64,000 nucleotides of DNA, taken from NCBI RefSeq assembly GCF_014205015.1, contig NZ_JACHMO010000001.1:2914001-2978000 (forward strand), given 5' to 3'. The notes under the pieces are model-generated. The model saw only the letters and a list, made by a program, of their open reading frames with translations, ran no database searches and had not been told where the DNA came from. Source of the DNA: Saccharothrix ecbatanensis (GTDB taxonomy: Bacteria > Actinomycetota > Actinomycetes > Mycobacteriales > Pseudonocardiaceae). Below are positions 15,372 through 24,100 of the stretch, one piece after another; position 1 is the stretch's first letter, and each line of letters starts with the position of its first letter. Made by a program: the position numbers and the translations under genes.

Positions 15372-16057
15372 CTACTGACTGGCCTTCGGACACGGTGGCC
15401 CGTGCACGGGTGCACGCGGCCCTCGGCGAGCCCGCCCGGCTCGCTTTGGTCGAGCTGCTCGTGCTCGGCGACGCCTCACCCGGCGAGGTCGGTCGCGAGC
15501 TCGGCCTGCCCAGCAACCTCCTCGCCCACCACGTCAAGCTGCTCGAACAGGCGGGCGTGGTCGAGCGGTCCCGGTCGGAGGGCGACCACCGGCGCACCTA
15601 CCTGCGGCTGCGCACCTCCGCCCTGGCCGACCTCGTGCCGACGGGGCTGCGCCAAGCGCCCCGGGTCGTGTTCGTGTGCAGCCACAACTCGGCACGCTCG
15701 CAGCTGGCCGCCGCACTCTGGAAGAAGCGCAGCACCGTGCCGACCGCGAGCGCGGGCACCCGACCGGCCGAACGGGTCCACCCGCTGGCCGTCGCCACCG
15801 CCCGCGCCCACGGCCTGTCGCTGACCCGCGCCCGGCCGCACCACCTGGACGACGTGCTCCAACCCGACGACCTGGTCGTCGCGGTGTGCGACAACGCCCA
15901 CGAAGAACTCACCGACCACCACGACCGGCTCCACTGGTCCGTGCCCGACCCGGCCGCCGTCGGCACCGAGGACGCCTTCGCCACCGCCTACCGGGACCTC
16001 GCCGACCGCGTCGAACGCCTCGTGCCCGCCGTCCGCCCCGCCCCCGAGGGATCCTGA
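15368..16057 (+). CDS. ArsR repressor fused to an ArsC-like phosphatase domain
   Basis: A 229-residue fusion. Residues about 10-85 form an ArsR winged helix (ALGEPARLALVELLV, then GLPSNLLAHHVKLLEQAGVV). Residues about 97-225 are an LMW-phosphatase/ArsC domain with the loop CSHNSARS (C104, R110) and VVAVCDNAHEEL. It may both sense arsenic and act on arsenate, or use the ArsC fold only as sensor. ATG 15368 lies inside a palindrome and has no ribosome-binding site, implying a leaderless transcript. It directly precedes the aquaporin gene, with no bases between stop and start. Confidence 0.9.
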   Translation: MTTDWPSDTVARARVHAALGEPARLALVELLVLGDASPGEVGRELGLPSNLLAHHVKLLEQAGVVERSRSEGDHRRTYLRLRTSALADLVPTGLRQAPRVVFVCSHNSARSQLAAALWKKRSTVPTASAGTRPAERVHPLAVATARAHGLSLTRARPHHLDDVLQPDDLVVAVCDNAHEELTDHHDRLHWSVPDPAAVGTEDAFATAYRDLADRVERLVPAVRPAPEGS

Positions 16058-16798
16058 ATGCCCCGCCCGCTCCCCCACCGGCTGGTCGCCGAATACCTCG
16101 GCAGCCTGCTCCTCGCCGCCCTGGTGATCGGCTCCGGCATCGCCGCCCAACGCCTCTCCCCCGGCGACGTCGGCCTGCAACTGCTGGAGAACGCCGCCGC
16201 CACGGCCGTCGGCCTCTTCGCCCTCATCCTGATCTTCGGCCCGGTCAGCGGCGGCCACTTCAACCCCGCCGTGTCCCTCGTGGACGCGATCTTCCGCGGG
16301 CTGGCATGGCGCGACGTCCCCGCCTACGCGCTCGTCCAGGTGCTCGGCTGCGTCACCGGCGCGGTCCTGGCCAACACCATGTTCGAAGCGGCCCCGATCA
16401 GCATCAGCACCACCGAACGGGCCACGGCCGCGCACGGGCTGTCCGAGGTCGTGGCCACAGTCGGCCTGCTGCTGGTCATCTTCTCGCTCGTCAGGTCCGG
16501 CCGGGCCGCCCTCGCGCCCGCCGCCGTCGGCGCCTACATCGGCGCCGCGTACTTCTTCACCAGCTCCACCAGCTTCGCGAACCCGGCCATCACCGTCGGC
16601 CGTGCGTTCAGCGACACGTTCGCAGGCATCGCCCCGAGCTCCGTGCCCGCCTACGTGCTGGCCCAACTCGTCGGCGTGGCGGTGGCCGTGCCGCTGCTGC
16701 GCCTGCTCTACCCCACCCAGACCACCCCGGCTCCGACCGCCCCGGTCCCGTCCACCACCGACAGCACCGCACCCGTCACCGAAGGGCAAGTCCGTTGA
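16058..16798 (+). CDS. Aquaporin/glycerol-facilitator-type channel (AqpS-like)
   Basis: A 246-residue six-helix channel of the MIP family. Both half-helix motifs are present: FNPAVS (about 68-73) and ANPAIT (about 174-179). In ars operons such channels (AqpS in Sinorhizobium) let As(III), made by ArsC, leave the cell down its gradient. No ArsB or Acr3 pump is seen in this window, which makes this a sensible exit route. The gene begins directly after the arsR-arsC stop, and its own TGA overlaps the TTG start of the next arsC. Confidence 0.9.
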   Translation: MPRPLPHRLVAEYLGSLLLAALVIGSGIAAQRLSPGDVGLQLLENAAATAVGLFALILIFGPVSGGHFNPAVSLVDAIFRGLAWRDVPAYALVQVLGCVTGAVLANTMFEAAPISISTTERATAAHGLSEVVATVGLLLVIFSLVRSGRAALAPAAVGAYIGAAYFFTSSTSFANPAITVGRAFSDTFAGIAPSSVPAYVLAQLVGVAVAVPLLRLLYPTQTTPAPTAPVPSTTDSTAPVTEGQVR

Positions 16799-17205
16799 CC
16801 AGCAAGCCCGAAGTCCTGTTCGTCTGCGTGCACAACGCCGGCCGCTCCCAGATGGCCGCCGCGCTGCTCCAGCACTACGCCCTCGGCCGCGTCACGGTCC
16901 GCTCGGCCGGCTCCGCGCCCGCCGACAAGGTCAACCCGGCCGCCGCCGAGGCGTTGGCCGAGCTGGGCCTCGACATCACCGCCGAGGTGCCGTCCAAGCT
17001 CACCACCGAGGACGTCGAAGCCTCCGACGTGGTCATCACCATGGGCTGCGGCGACACCTGCCCCGTCTTCCCCGGCAAGCGTTACCTCGACTGGGAGCTC
17101 GAAGACCCGGCCGGCCAGGGCGTGGACGCCGTCCGCCCCATCCGCGACGACATCGACCGCCGCGTCCGCAACCTGCTCGCAGAACTCCTCGACGCGCCCG
17201 CGTAG
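16795..17205 (+). CDS. arsC: Arsenate reductase (LMW phosphatase type)
   Basis: A 136-residue single-domain ArsC with P-loop CVHNAGRS (C11, R17) and the MGCGDTCPVFPGKRYLDWEL block. It is close to the C-terminal domain of the arsC at 14595 but lacks the helical extension, so the island carries two kinds. The start is TTG 16795, overlapping the aquaporin stop by 4 bp, with GAAGGG upstream. It is the last gene of the arsRC-aqp-arsC operon. Confidence 0.93.
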   Translation: MTSKPEVLFVCVHNAGRSQMAAALLQHYALGRVTVRSAGSAPADKVNPAAAEALAELGLDITAEVPSKLTTEDVEASDVVITMGCGDTCPVFPGKRYLDWELEDPAGQGVDAVRPIRDDIDRRVRNLLAELLDAPA

Positions 17206-17279
17206 TCTCGGTGCCCCCGCGAGTCGGACCGTTCGATTCTGGGTAATCCCCACAGCGGACCGACAGCGGAGGTAACCCG

Positions 17280-17996
17280 ATGAGCGCGCGTTTCCAGGAA
17301 CTCGACTGGCGGCGGACGCCCCTGGGCGAACTCGTGCTCCGCCGCCGGTGGGACCCGATGTTCGACCGCGAGGTCCACGAGATCAAGCTCAACGACGAGT
17401 TCCTGATGTCGAGCCTGTTCACCGTGTCCGAAGTGGAAATGGCGCACCTCGCGCTGGCGGGTCTGCCCGCGCCGTTGGACGTCGTCGTGGGCGGGCTCGG
17501 CCTCGGGTACACCGCGCGGACGGTGCTGGAGAACCCGAACGTGCGGTCGATGCTCGTGGTCGACGCGCTCGGCGAGGTCATCGAGTGGCACCGCCAGGGA
17601 CTGCTGCCCGGCGGCGCGGAGTTGGCCGCCGACCCGCGCTGCCGGCTCGTCCACGGCGATTTCTTCGCCCTCGCGCGCTCCGGCCAGGGGCTCGACCCGG
17701 AAGCACCCGGCCGGCGTTTCCACGCGATCATCGTGGACATCGACCACTCGCCGCGCCACCTGCTGCACCCGGACAACGCCGACTTCTACCAGCCGGAAGG
17801 CCTCGGCCGACTGGCCGACAGCCTGCACCCCGGCGGTGTGTTCGCCCTGTGGTCCAACGAGCCGCCGGACGACGAGTACACCGCGGCGCTGACCGACCGG
17901 TTCGAGCACGTCAGCGCCGAGATCGTCCGGTTCCCCAACCCGCTGCAACAACGCGAGGCGACCAGCACGGTCTACGTGGCCAAGACCTCCGGCTGA
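17280..17996 (+). CDS. Spermidine-synthase-like (PABS-fold) protein
   Basis: A 238-residue Rossmann-fold protein of the polyamine-synthase-like group. It shows an N-terminal WRRTPLGELVLRRR hairpin, the nucleotide-binding VVVGGLGLGYTART (about 68-81), VVDALGEVIEW and HAIIVDIDHSPRHLL (about 149-163). True spermidine synthases carry an acidic gatekeeper set around DGxxxxxxD/DxxD; here the usual residues are altered, so a different small-molecule transferase is possible. GGAGGTAACCCG precedes ATG 17280. Confidence 0.7.
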   Translation: MSARFQELDWRRTPLGELVLRRRWDPMFDREVHEIKLNDEFLMSSLFTVSEVEMAHLALAGLPAPLDVVVGGLGLGYTARTVLENPNVRSMLVVDALGEVIEWHRQGLLPGGAELAADPRCRLVHGDFFALARSGQGLDPEAPGRRFHAIIVDIDHSPRHLLHPDNADFYQPEGLGRLADSLHPGGVFALWSNEPPDDEYTAALTDRFEHVSAEIVRFPNPLQQREATSTVYVAKTSG

Positions 17997-18088
17997 CCGG
18001 TTGCTACGGGTGCGCGAACCCGAACCGCCTCCACGGTCGCGCCACCGGCAGTAAAGTCGGTTCGGAGATCACTTCTTCGGAGGGTGTA

Positions 18089-18235
18089 ATGAAGCGCAAC
18101 ATCACCTGTCCCTGTGGAGAGCCCATCACGGGGCAGGACGAGGACGAACTCGTGGCCAAGACCCAGCAGCACCTCAAGGAGAACCACCCGGGGCACGACT
18201 ACTCCCGGGACGAGATCCTCTTCATGGCTTACTGA
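18089..18235 (+). CDS. Small zinc-ribbon-like protein (DUF1059-like)
   Basis: A 48-residue protein with a CPCG motif near the N-terminus and HLKENHPGHDY later, giving a plausible CxC...H...H metal site. It ends in the stereotyped DEILFMAY. The size and pattern recall DUF1059-type small actinobacterial proteins, though the match is by eye. CGGAGGGTGTA is a good ribosome-binding site for ATG 18089. Function unknown. Confidence 0.7.
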   Translation: MKRNITCPCGEPITGQDEDELVAKTQQHLKENHPGHDYSRDEILFMAY

Positions 18236-18268
18236 GCCGACCCGACAGACGTCCGGCGCGGTCGCGGT

Positions 18269-19936
18269 CTACTTCTTCGGCGTGACGGCGACGGTGAACT
18301 CCACCGTGACCGGCGTGGCCGAGCCGGCCGTGACCGTGCCGCTGATCGCGCCGCCGACCGCTTTCGGTCCGGCGAGCAGCCGGAAGACGAACGTCACCGA
18401 GCCACCCGCGGCCAACTCGTGACCGGCCGCGCACGTCACCGTGCCCTGACCCGCCGGGCACCCGATGTTCTGCCGCGCCGCGCCGTCGAACCCCACCAAC
18501 GCCCGGCCTCGCACGTTGTTGCCCGGGCCGACCACTCGAATGCCGTCGGGTAGCGACAGCACCAGCGTCGGCGACGCCACCGGCGTCCGGCCGGTGTTGC
18601 GGATGGTGACGGGCACGTCCACGGGCGGCCCACCGGTGTTCATGGTGAAGCCATGCGGCACGACCGGCACCAACGGCTCCGCCACGGGCTCGACGGTGGT
18701 GGTCGGCGCCGCGGCAGTGGACTCCGCGGGCGGCACCGGTTCCGCTGGACCGTTGGCCGGTTCCCCCGTGGTCAACGGAGTCGCGCCGGACAGCTCGGTG
18801 GGCACGGACGACGGCTCCGAGGTGGCCGCGAACGTCGGCGAGTCGGACGACCGCGAGTCGACGCTCACCGTGGGCGGCAGGGCTTCCGGCATCGGGACGA
18901 CGGCCTGGCGCTCGCTGTTCAGACCCCACACGACGGCTACCACCACCGCGGTGGTCGACGCGGCGACGCCGAGCCAGGGCCCGACCGAGTGAGCCGCCGC
19001 ACCCGCACCCGCCGCCGTGCCCGCCTTGGCAGCGCCCGCCGACGCGGCCAGGTAGCCGGTGACACCGGTGCCCAGCACCAGCGGCGCGATCACCGCGCGC
19101 AGCGTGCCGTTGACGTCGGCGAGTTCGGCGGCGAGGGCACGGCAGTCCACGCACTCGTCCAGGTGCGCCTCGACCTGCGCCGCTTCACGCCGGTTGAGGC
19201 CGCCGCGGGTCCACGCGCCGAGCTTCGCCACGGTGGCACGGCAGCGGTTCGCCTGGTTGCGCGCCAGATGCGCCTGGAGGTAGGCGGTCTTGAGGCCTTC
19301 ACGGGCCCGGTAGGCCAACGCGGAGGCGCCGTTCGCGGTCAGCCCGAGCAGCGGCGCCAGCTCGGAGGCGGTCTGGCCCTCGATCTCCGTCTGCCACAAC
19401 ACGGTCTGCCAGCGCTCGGGCAGGCTCGCGAACGCCATGGTGGCCAGCGACCGCTCCAACGTCTCCACCGCCGGGTCGCGGAAGGGCACCGTGGTGACCT
19501 TCTCCACGCCCGAGACCGCCTCGACGTCGTCCACCAGCCTGAGCCGCTTGTCCCGCCGCGTCCGGTCGTACGCGCTGTGCCGCACCGCCGTCAGCAGGTA
19601 GGCGCGGAACGCCGAGTCCGGCCCGAGACCCGCCCGCAGCACGTCGAGCACCTTGGCGAACGCGTCCGAGACCAGGTCGTCGGCTTCCGCGTTCGACCGG
19701 GACAGGTGCCGGGCCAGGTTTCGGGCGGCCGTGACGTGACGCTCGTAGAGCAGCCCGTACGCCTGGATCTCCCCGCCGCGCACGGCTTCGATCAGCTCCG
19801 GGTCGGACGGTGGCCGGGACTGCTGCGGCACCTCCCCGCTCTCCCCGTGCAGGGCGTGGTCGAGGTCGTCGCGCAGGACCGCCAAGTCGGCGGTCTCCCA
19901 CCGGTCCAGGGCGTGCTCGTCGGGATGCCCGATCAA
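18269..19936 (-). CDS. ECF sigma factor fused to zinc-finger, membrane and extracytoplasmic domains
   Basis: A 555-residue fusion. Sigma region 2 lies at about 60-115 (YERHVTAARNLARHLSRS, then EADDLVSDAFAKV) and region 4 at about 170-225 (LPERWQTVLW, then ASELAPLLGLTANGASALAY). A zinc-finger anti-sigma motif HLDECVDC follows at about 262-269. A membrane helix (GVAASTTAVVVAVVWGL) comes at about 320-340, then a Ser/Thr/Pro-rich linker and a C-terminal beta-sandwich (DVPVTIRNTGRTPVASPTL). Sigma and its likely inhibitor are one chain anchored in the membrane. The start is TTG 19934-19936 behind AAGGAGACG. Confidence 0.85.
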   Translation of the reverse strand: MIGHPDEHALDRWETADLAVLRDDLDHALHGESGEVPQQSRPPSDPELIEAVRGGEIQAYGLLYERHVTAARNLARHLSRSNAEADDLVSDAFAKVLDVLRAGLGPDSAFRAYLLTAVRHSAYDRTRRDKRLRLVDDVEAVSGVEKVTTVPFRDPAVETLERSLATMAFASLPERWQTVLWQTEIEGQTASELAPLLGLTANGASALAYRAREGLKTAYLQAHLARNQANRCRATVAKLGAWTRGGLNRREAAQVEAHLDECVDCRALAAELADVNGTLRAVIAPLVLGTGVTGYLAASAGAAKAGTAAGAGAAAHSVGPWLGVAASTTAVVVAVVWGLNSERQAVVPMPEALPPTVSVDSRSSDSPTFAATSEPSSVPTELSGATPLTTGEPANGPAEPVPPAESTAAAPTTTVEPVAEPLVPVVPHGFTMNTGGPPVDVPVTIRNTGRTPVASPTLVLSLPDGIRVVGPGNNVRGRALVGFDGAARQNIGCPAGQGTVTCAAGHELAAGGSVTFVFRLLAGPKAVGGAISGTVTAGSATPVTVEFTVAVTPKK

Positions 19937-19966
19937 CCGGACGTCTCCTTCCCGGCACGGTTTGTA

Positions 19967-19979
19967 TGCACGGAGTGCA
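19967..19979. promoter_or_regulatory. Palindrome upstream of the sigma-factor gene
   Basis: TGCACGGAGTGCA is a 5-3-5 inverted repeat about 30 bp before the TTG start of the fused sigma factor. The 217-bp gap (19937-20153) shows no gene and no other clear structure. Confidence 0.35.
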
Positions 19980-20153
19980 ATATGGACCTTATCGAAGGAC
20001 CAGCGGCAAGTTTCATCGAGATACCCTCTGCCGGACCAGCCTTTCCACCCGACCGATGCAACGCGAGCATGATCGGCACGAGAGCGCGTGTCCGTACACG
20101 GCGGACCGCGCGCACCGCCCAGGGCCTGAGGGACGTCACGCAGGGGCTATCCG

Positions 20154-21311
20154 TCAGCGGTCCAGGGCCTGGGTGATGTCGTCCCAGATGTCGTCCGCGT
20201 CTTCGATGCCCACGGACAGCCGGATCGTCCCGCCGCTGATGCCGTTGGCGTTCAGCTGCTCCTCGGTGAGCTGGCGGTGCGAGGTGCTGGCCGGGTGCAG
20301 CACCAACGTCTCGGTGCCGCCCAACGACGGCGCCAGGCGGACCAGGCCGAGGCCGGTGACGAACCGCCGGCCCGCGTCCGCGTCCGCCAGGTCGAACGAG
20401 AAGGTGCTGCCGTAGCCGTCGATGAACCGGGACGCGACGGCGTGGCTGGGGTGGGTGTCGAGGCCGGGCCAGTGCACCTCCCCCACCGCCGGGTGTTCCG
20501 CCAGCCGTCGGGCCAGAATCCCGGCGTTGCGCTCGTGCTTCCGGACGCGCAGCGCCAGGGTGTTCATGCCGCGGATGGTGAGCCAGGCGGCGAACGGGTC
20601 CGGCGTGACGCCCAGCTCGATGGAGTGGTGCCAGGTCGCGCGGTGACGGTCGGCGTCGGCGAAGACCGCCACGCCGCCCGTCACGTCGCTGTGGCCGCCG
20701 AGGTACTTGGTGGTCGAGTGGACGACGACGTCCGCGCCGTGCTCGATCGGGCGGCACAGCAGCGGTGAGGCGAACGTGTTGTCCACGACCACGAGCACGT
20801 CGTCACCCGGGACGGCGGCGAGCGCGGGCAGGTCGCTGACGTGGCCCGTGGGGTTGGCGATCGTCTCCAGGTAGAGGACCTTGGTCTCGGGGCGCAGCGC
20901 GGCGCGGACCTCCTCCGGGTCGTGGCCGCCGACGTAGGTCACGGCGATGCCCCAGCGTTCCTCCAGGTCGTGCAGGAGGGCGAGGGTGCCGCCGTAGAGC
21001 GCGTGCTGGGCGATCATGTGGTCACCGGTCTTGAGGTTCCCGAGCAGCACGGCGTTGATCGCGCCCATCCCCGAGGCGGTGGCGAGAGCCGCCGCACCGC
21101 CTTCGAGGGCCGCGACGGCGTTCTCCAGCGCCCGAACCGTGGGGTTGCCGAGCCGGCTGTACACGAACGCGCCGTCCGGCCGCGTCATGCCGTCGGCGAA
21201 GGCATCCAGGTCGTCGAACGAGAAGCCGGAGGTCTGGTACAGCGGCACGGACAGGGGCCTGCTGGTCAGGGTGGGTACTTCGGTGTGCACAACGCGGGTG
21301 TCGGGCTTCAT
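20154..21311 (-). CDS. Cys/Met metabolism PLP enzyme (cystathionine gamma-synthase/lyase family)
   Basis: A 385-residue trans-sulfuration enzyme. The family blocks are YSRLGNPTVRALENAVAALE (about 51-70), ASGMGAINAVL, YLETIANPTG, VVDNTFASPLL and the PLP-lysine segment HSTTKYLGGHSD (about 195-206). Whether it acts as cystathionine synthase, lyase or methionine gamma-lyase cannot be settled by eye. It is divergent from a MocR regulator across 61 bp, which suggests PLP- or amino-acid-linked control. Confidence 0.9.
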   Translation of the reverse strand: MKPDTRVVHTEVPTLTSRPLSVPLYQTSGFSFDDLDAFADGMTRPDGAFVYSRLGNPTVRALENAVAALEGGAAALATASGMGAINAVLLGNLKTGDHMIAQHALYGGTLALLHDLEERWGIAVTYVGGHDPEEVRAALRPETKVLYLETIANPTGHVSDLPALAAVPGDDVLVVVDNTFASPLLCRPIEHGADVVVHSTTKYLGGHSDVTGGVAVFADADRHRATWHHSIELGVTPDPFAAWLTIRGMNTLALRVRKHERNAGILARRLAEHPAVGEVHWPGLDTHPSHAVASRFIDGYGSTFSFDLADADAGRRFVTGLGLVRLAPSLGGTETLVLHPASTSHRQLTEEQLNANGISGGTIRLSVGIEDADDIWDDITQALDR

Positions 21312-21350
21312 GACACGAGCTTGCCGCGCGGAAGTGGTCTGGGAGTAGAT

Positions 21351-21386
21351 CCAATTCGGTTAGATTGGTCCGATGGTGAAACCAAT
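21351..21386. promoter_or_regulatory. Repeated ATTGG/CCAAT sites in the divergent promoter
   Basis: CCAAT (21351-21355), ATTGG (21364-21368) and ACCAAT (21381-21386) form two overlapping inverted repeats around the MocR start codon (21373). MocR regulators typically bind such paired half-sites to control themselves and a divergent target. Confidence 0.4.
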
Positions 21387-22776
21387 CGCCGTGGACGACC
21401 TCGCGGGACGGCTCGGGCGCTGGTCGGCGGGCCGGGGCTCGCTGTACCTGCTGCTCGCCGCACGCCTGCGCGAGTTGATCGACGAAGGGCTGCTGCCCTC
21501 GGGCACGTTGTTGCCGCCGGACCGGTCGCTGGCCTCGGGGCTCGCGGTCGGGCGGACGACCGTGATCGCCGCGTACGACCTGCTCCGGCAGGAGGGGCGG
21601 CTGACCCGGCGGCGCGGAAGCGGGACGTGGGTGTCACCGGGTGGCCGTGCGGCGGCCGCCCGTGAAGAGACGGCGAACCCGATGTTCGTGAACCTCCTGG
21701 AGCCACCCGACGGTGTGCTCCAGTTCGCGTGCGCCGGGCCGTTGTCGCCGCCCGCCGGTCTGGTCGGGGCGCATCGGCGGGCGGTGGACCGGCTCGGTGC
21801 CGTGGACCTGGGTTATCACCCGTCCGGGCACCCGGCGCTGCGTGCCGCGCTCGCCGCCAGGTACCGCGATCTCGGCGTGCCGACGACGGCGGACCAGATC
21901 CTGGTGACCACCGGGGCGCAGCAGGCGTTGGCGCTGCTGACCCGCGCGTTGGTGCGGCCGGGTGACGAGGTGCTGGTGGAGGCGCCGACGTACCCCGGTG
22001 CGCTGGACCTGTTCCGGGAGGCCGGGGCGGTGGTCCGGGCGGACGACGACCTCGCGGGCGCGTTGGGTCGGGGCAAACCGGTGTTGGTGTACGCGATGCC
22101 CGCGTTCCGCAACCCCAGCGGCACGTCGTGGAGCCCGTTGGAACGGCGGCGGCTGATCCGGGTGGCGGGCGACGTGCCGGTGATCTTCGACGAGGTGTTG
22201 GCCGAGTTGGACCTGACCGGCGCGCCGGTGCGACCGCCCGACGCGGAGGCCGTCACCGTGGGGTCGTTGAGCAAGGTGGTGTGGGGCGGGCTGCGGGTCG
22301 GCTGGGTGCGGGCCGACGCGTCGCTCGTCGCCCGGCTGGCGCGGTTCAAGGCGGTGCAGGACCTGGGCAGCGCGGTGCTGGACCAGCTGGCGGCGGTGGA
22401 GTTGTTGGCGGACTTCGACGCGGTGCGGTCGGCGCGCGTGACGGCGCTGCGGCGGCAGCACGACCACCTGTGCGGACTGCTTCGGGAAGAGCTGCCGGAG
22501 TGGGAGTTCACGCCCGCGCTGGGTGGCCAGACGCTGTGGGTCCGGCTGCCCGGCGTGAACGCCGCGTCCTACGCCCAGGTGGCGTTGCGGCACGGGGTGG
22601 CCGTGCTGCCCGGTGGTTCGCTCGACCCGACCGGTGGCAGCGGCGACCGGCTCCGGCTGCCGTTCACCGCGGAACCCGAGGTGATCAGCACCGCCGTTGT
22701 CGCGCTGGCCGCCGCGTGGCGCGCGTTCGCGGCCGACCCGATCCGCCCGCCGCTCGTGGCCTCGATGTCCGTCTGA
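21373..22776 (+). CDS. MocR-type regulator (GntR HTH plus aminotransferase-like domain)
   Basis: A 467-residue PLP-dependent-style regulator. Residues about 20-95 are a GntR winged helix (LYLLLAARLRELIDEGLLPS, then LAVGRTTVIAAYDLL). From about 115 a fold-type-I aminotransferase domain follows, with YHPSGHPALRAALAAR, VTTGAQQALALL, PAFRNPSGTSWS and the PLP-lysine region VGSLSKVVWGGLRVGW (about 297-312). It likely controls the divergent trans-sulfuration gene in response to PLP or an amino-acid adduct. No ribosome-binding site precedes ATG 21373. Confidence 0.92.
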   Translation: MVKPIAVDDLAGRLGRWSAGRGSLYLLLAARLRELIDEGLLPSGTLLPPDRSLASGLAVGRTTVIAAYDLLRQEGRLTRRRGSGTWVSPGGRAAAAREETANPMFVNLLEPPDGVLQFACAGPLSPPAGLVGAHRRAVDRLGAVDLGYHPSGHPALRAALAARYRDLGVPTTADQILVTTGAQQALALLTRALVRPGDEVLVEAPTYPGALDLFREAGAVVRADDDLAGALGRGKPVLVYAMPAFRNPSGTSWSPLERRRLIRVAGDVPVIFDEVLAELDLTGAPVRPPDAEAVTVGSLSKVVWGGLRVGWVRADASLVARLARFKAVQDLGSAVLDQLAAVELLADFDAVRSARVTALRRQHDHLCGLLREELPEWEFTPALGGQTLWVRLPGVNAASYAQVALRHGVAVLPGGSLDPTGGSGDRLRLPFTAEPEVISTAVVALAAAWRAFAADPIRPPLVASMSV

Positions 22777-22820
22777 CCAGCGGTGGGGTGAGCTGGTGTG
22801 GAGTGAGCTGCCTCACGGCC

Positions 22821-22847
22821 TGTCACAGCCTCCGGTGCCGCGGTGTC
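22821..22847 (+). promoter_or_regulatory. ECF41-type promoter
   Basis: TGTCACA (22821-22827), a 16-bp spacer, then TGTC (22844-22847) closely match the target consensus of ECF41 (SigJ-like) sigma factors, TGTCACA-N16-CGTC. It lies 36 bp before a flavoprotein gene, and oxidoreductases are typical ECF41 targets. Confidence 0.55.
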
Positions 22848-22882
22848 TTGTGCTCGAACCGCTGGAACACAGAGGAGAAACC

Positions 22883-24100
22883 ATGGCTGTGAACACCGAT
22901 GTGGTCGTGATCGGCGGCGGGTACGCCGGGGTCATGGCGGCCAATCGCCTGCGGCAGCGCGACGACGTGACCGTGACCCTGATCAACCCGCGGCCGACGT
23001 TCGTCGACCGGGTCCGCCTGCACCAACTGGTCGGCAGCACGCACGACGCGGTGGTCGACTACAAGGACGTGCTGGCCGAGGGCGTCCGGCTGGTGGTCGA
23101 CAGCGTGACCCGGATCGGCGCGGCCGAGCGCGGTGTGACGTTGGCGTCCGGCGGCACGGTCGGCTACGACTACCTGATCTACGCGGTGGGCAGTGGCAGC
23201 GCCGACCCGACCGTGCCCGGCGCGGCCGAGTTCGCCTACCCGATCGCCACCCTGGAGGACGTGCGGCGGCTGCTGCCGGTTCTCGACGCCGCGTCCGCCA
23301 CGGCCCCGGTGACGGTGGTCGGAGCCGGCCCGACCGGCATCGAGACCGCCACCGAGCTGGCGGAGGCCGGCCGCGCGGTGACCCTGGTGTGCGGCGGCGT
23401 GCTCGGCCCGTACCTGCACGCCCGGGGCCGGCGCTCGGTCGCCAAGCAGATGGCCAGGCTCGGCGTGACGGTGCTCGACGGCCCCGGCTCGAAGGTGACG
23501 GCCGTGACGCGTGACGCCGTGCGGCTCGCCGACGGCCGCGAGCTGCCGAGCGGGGTGACGATCTGGACCGCGGGCTTCGGCGTGCCCGACCTGGCCAGGC
23601 GCAGTGGGCTGAGCACCGACGCCCTGGGTCGTCTGCGCACGGACGAGACGTTGACCAGCATGGACGACGTGCGGATCGTCGCGGCCGGTGACTCGGCGGC
23701 GCCGTCGGACCTGCCGCTGCGGATGAGCTGCCAGGCCGCGATTCCGCTGGGCGCGCGGGCCGCCGACACGGTGCTGAGCCGGATCGACGGTGAGGAACCC
23801 TCGACGCTCAACCACGTGTTCGCGGGTCAGTGCATCAGCTTGGGGCGCAGCGCCGGCATCTTCCAGTTCGCCCACCGCTACGACGTCGCGGTGGGGTTCC
23901 ACATCGGCGGTGGCCTCGGCGCGAAGGTGAAGGAGATCGTGTGCAAGGGGATCGTCGGGCACCTGGCCGGTGAGGCGGGCAAGCCCGGCTCGTACCGCCT
24001 GCACCGCGTCTCAGGCGGCCGTAAGCGCCAGGAGCTGCTCGCGGCCCGGAACAGCGGAACGCCGACCGCCGACCAGAAGGATCCCGCTCAGAAGGTGTAG
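22883..24100 (+). CDS. NDH-2-like FAD/NAD(P)H oxidoreductase
   Basis: A 405-residue two-dinucleotide-domain flavoprotein. FAD binding is shown by VVVIGGGYAGVMAANRL (about 7-23), NAD(P) binding by VTVVGAGPTGIETATELAEAGR (about 145-166, GxGxxG), and the second FAD motif by VRIVAAGDSAA (about 262-272). Size and layout match type-II NADH dehydrogenases and related actinobacterial oxidoreductases that are controlled by ECF41 sigma factors. AGAGGAGAAACC precedes ATG 22883. Its 3' end overlaps the convergent nuclease-like gene by 13 bp. Confidence 0.88.
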   Translation: MAVNTDVVVIGGGYAGVMAANRLRQRDDVTVTLINPRPTFVDRVRLHQLVGSTHDAVVDYKDVLAEGVRLVVDSVTRIGAAERGVTLASGGTVGYDYLIYAVGSGSADPTVPGAAEFAYPIATLEDVRRLLPVLDAASATAPVTVVGAGPTGIETATELAEAGRAVTLVCGGVLGPYLHARGRRSVAKQMARLGVTVLDGPGSKVTAVTRDAVRLADGRELPSGVTIWTAGFGVPDLARRSGLSTDALGRLRTDETLTSMDDVRIVAAGDSAAPSDLPLRMSCQAAIPLGARAADTVLSRIDGEEPSTLNHVFAGQCISLGRSAGIFQFAHRYDVAVGFHIGGGLGAKVKEIVCKGIVGHLAGEAGKPGSYRLHRVSGGRKRQELLAARNSGTPTADQKDPAQKV

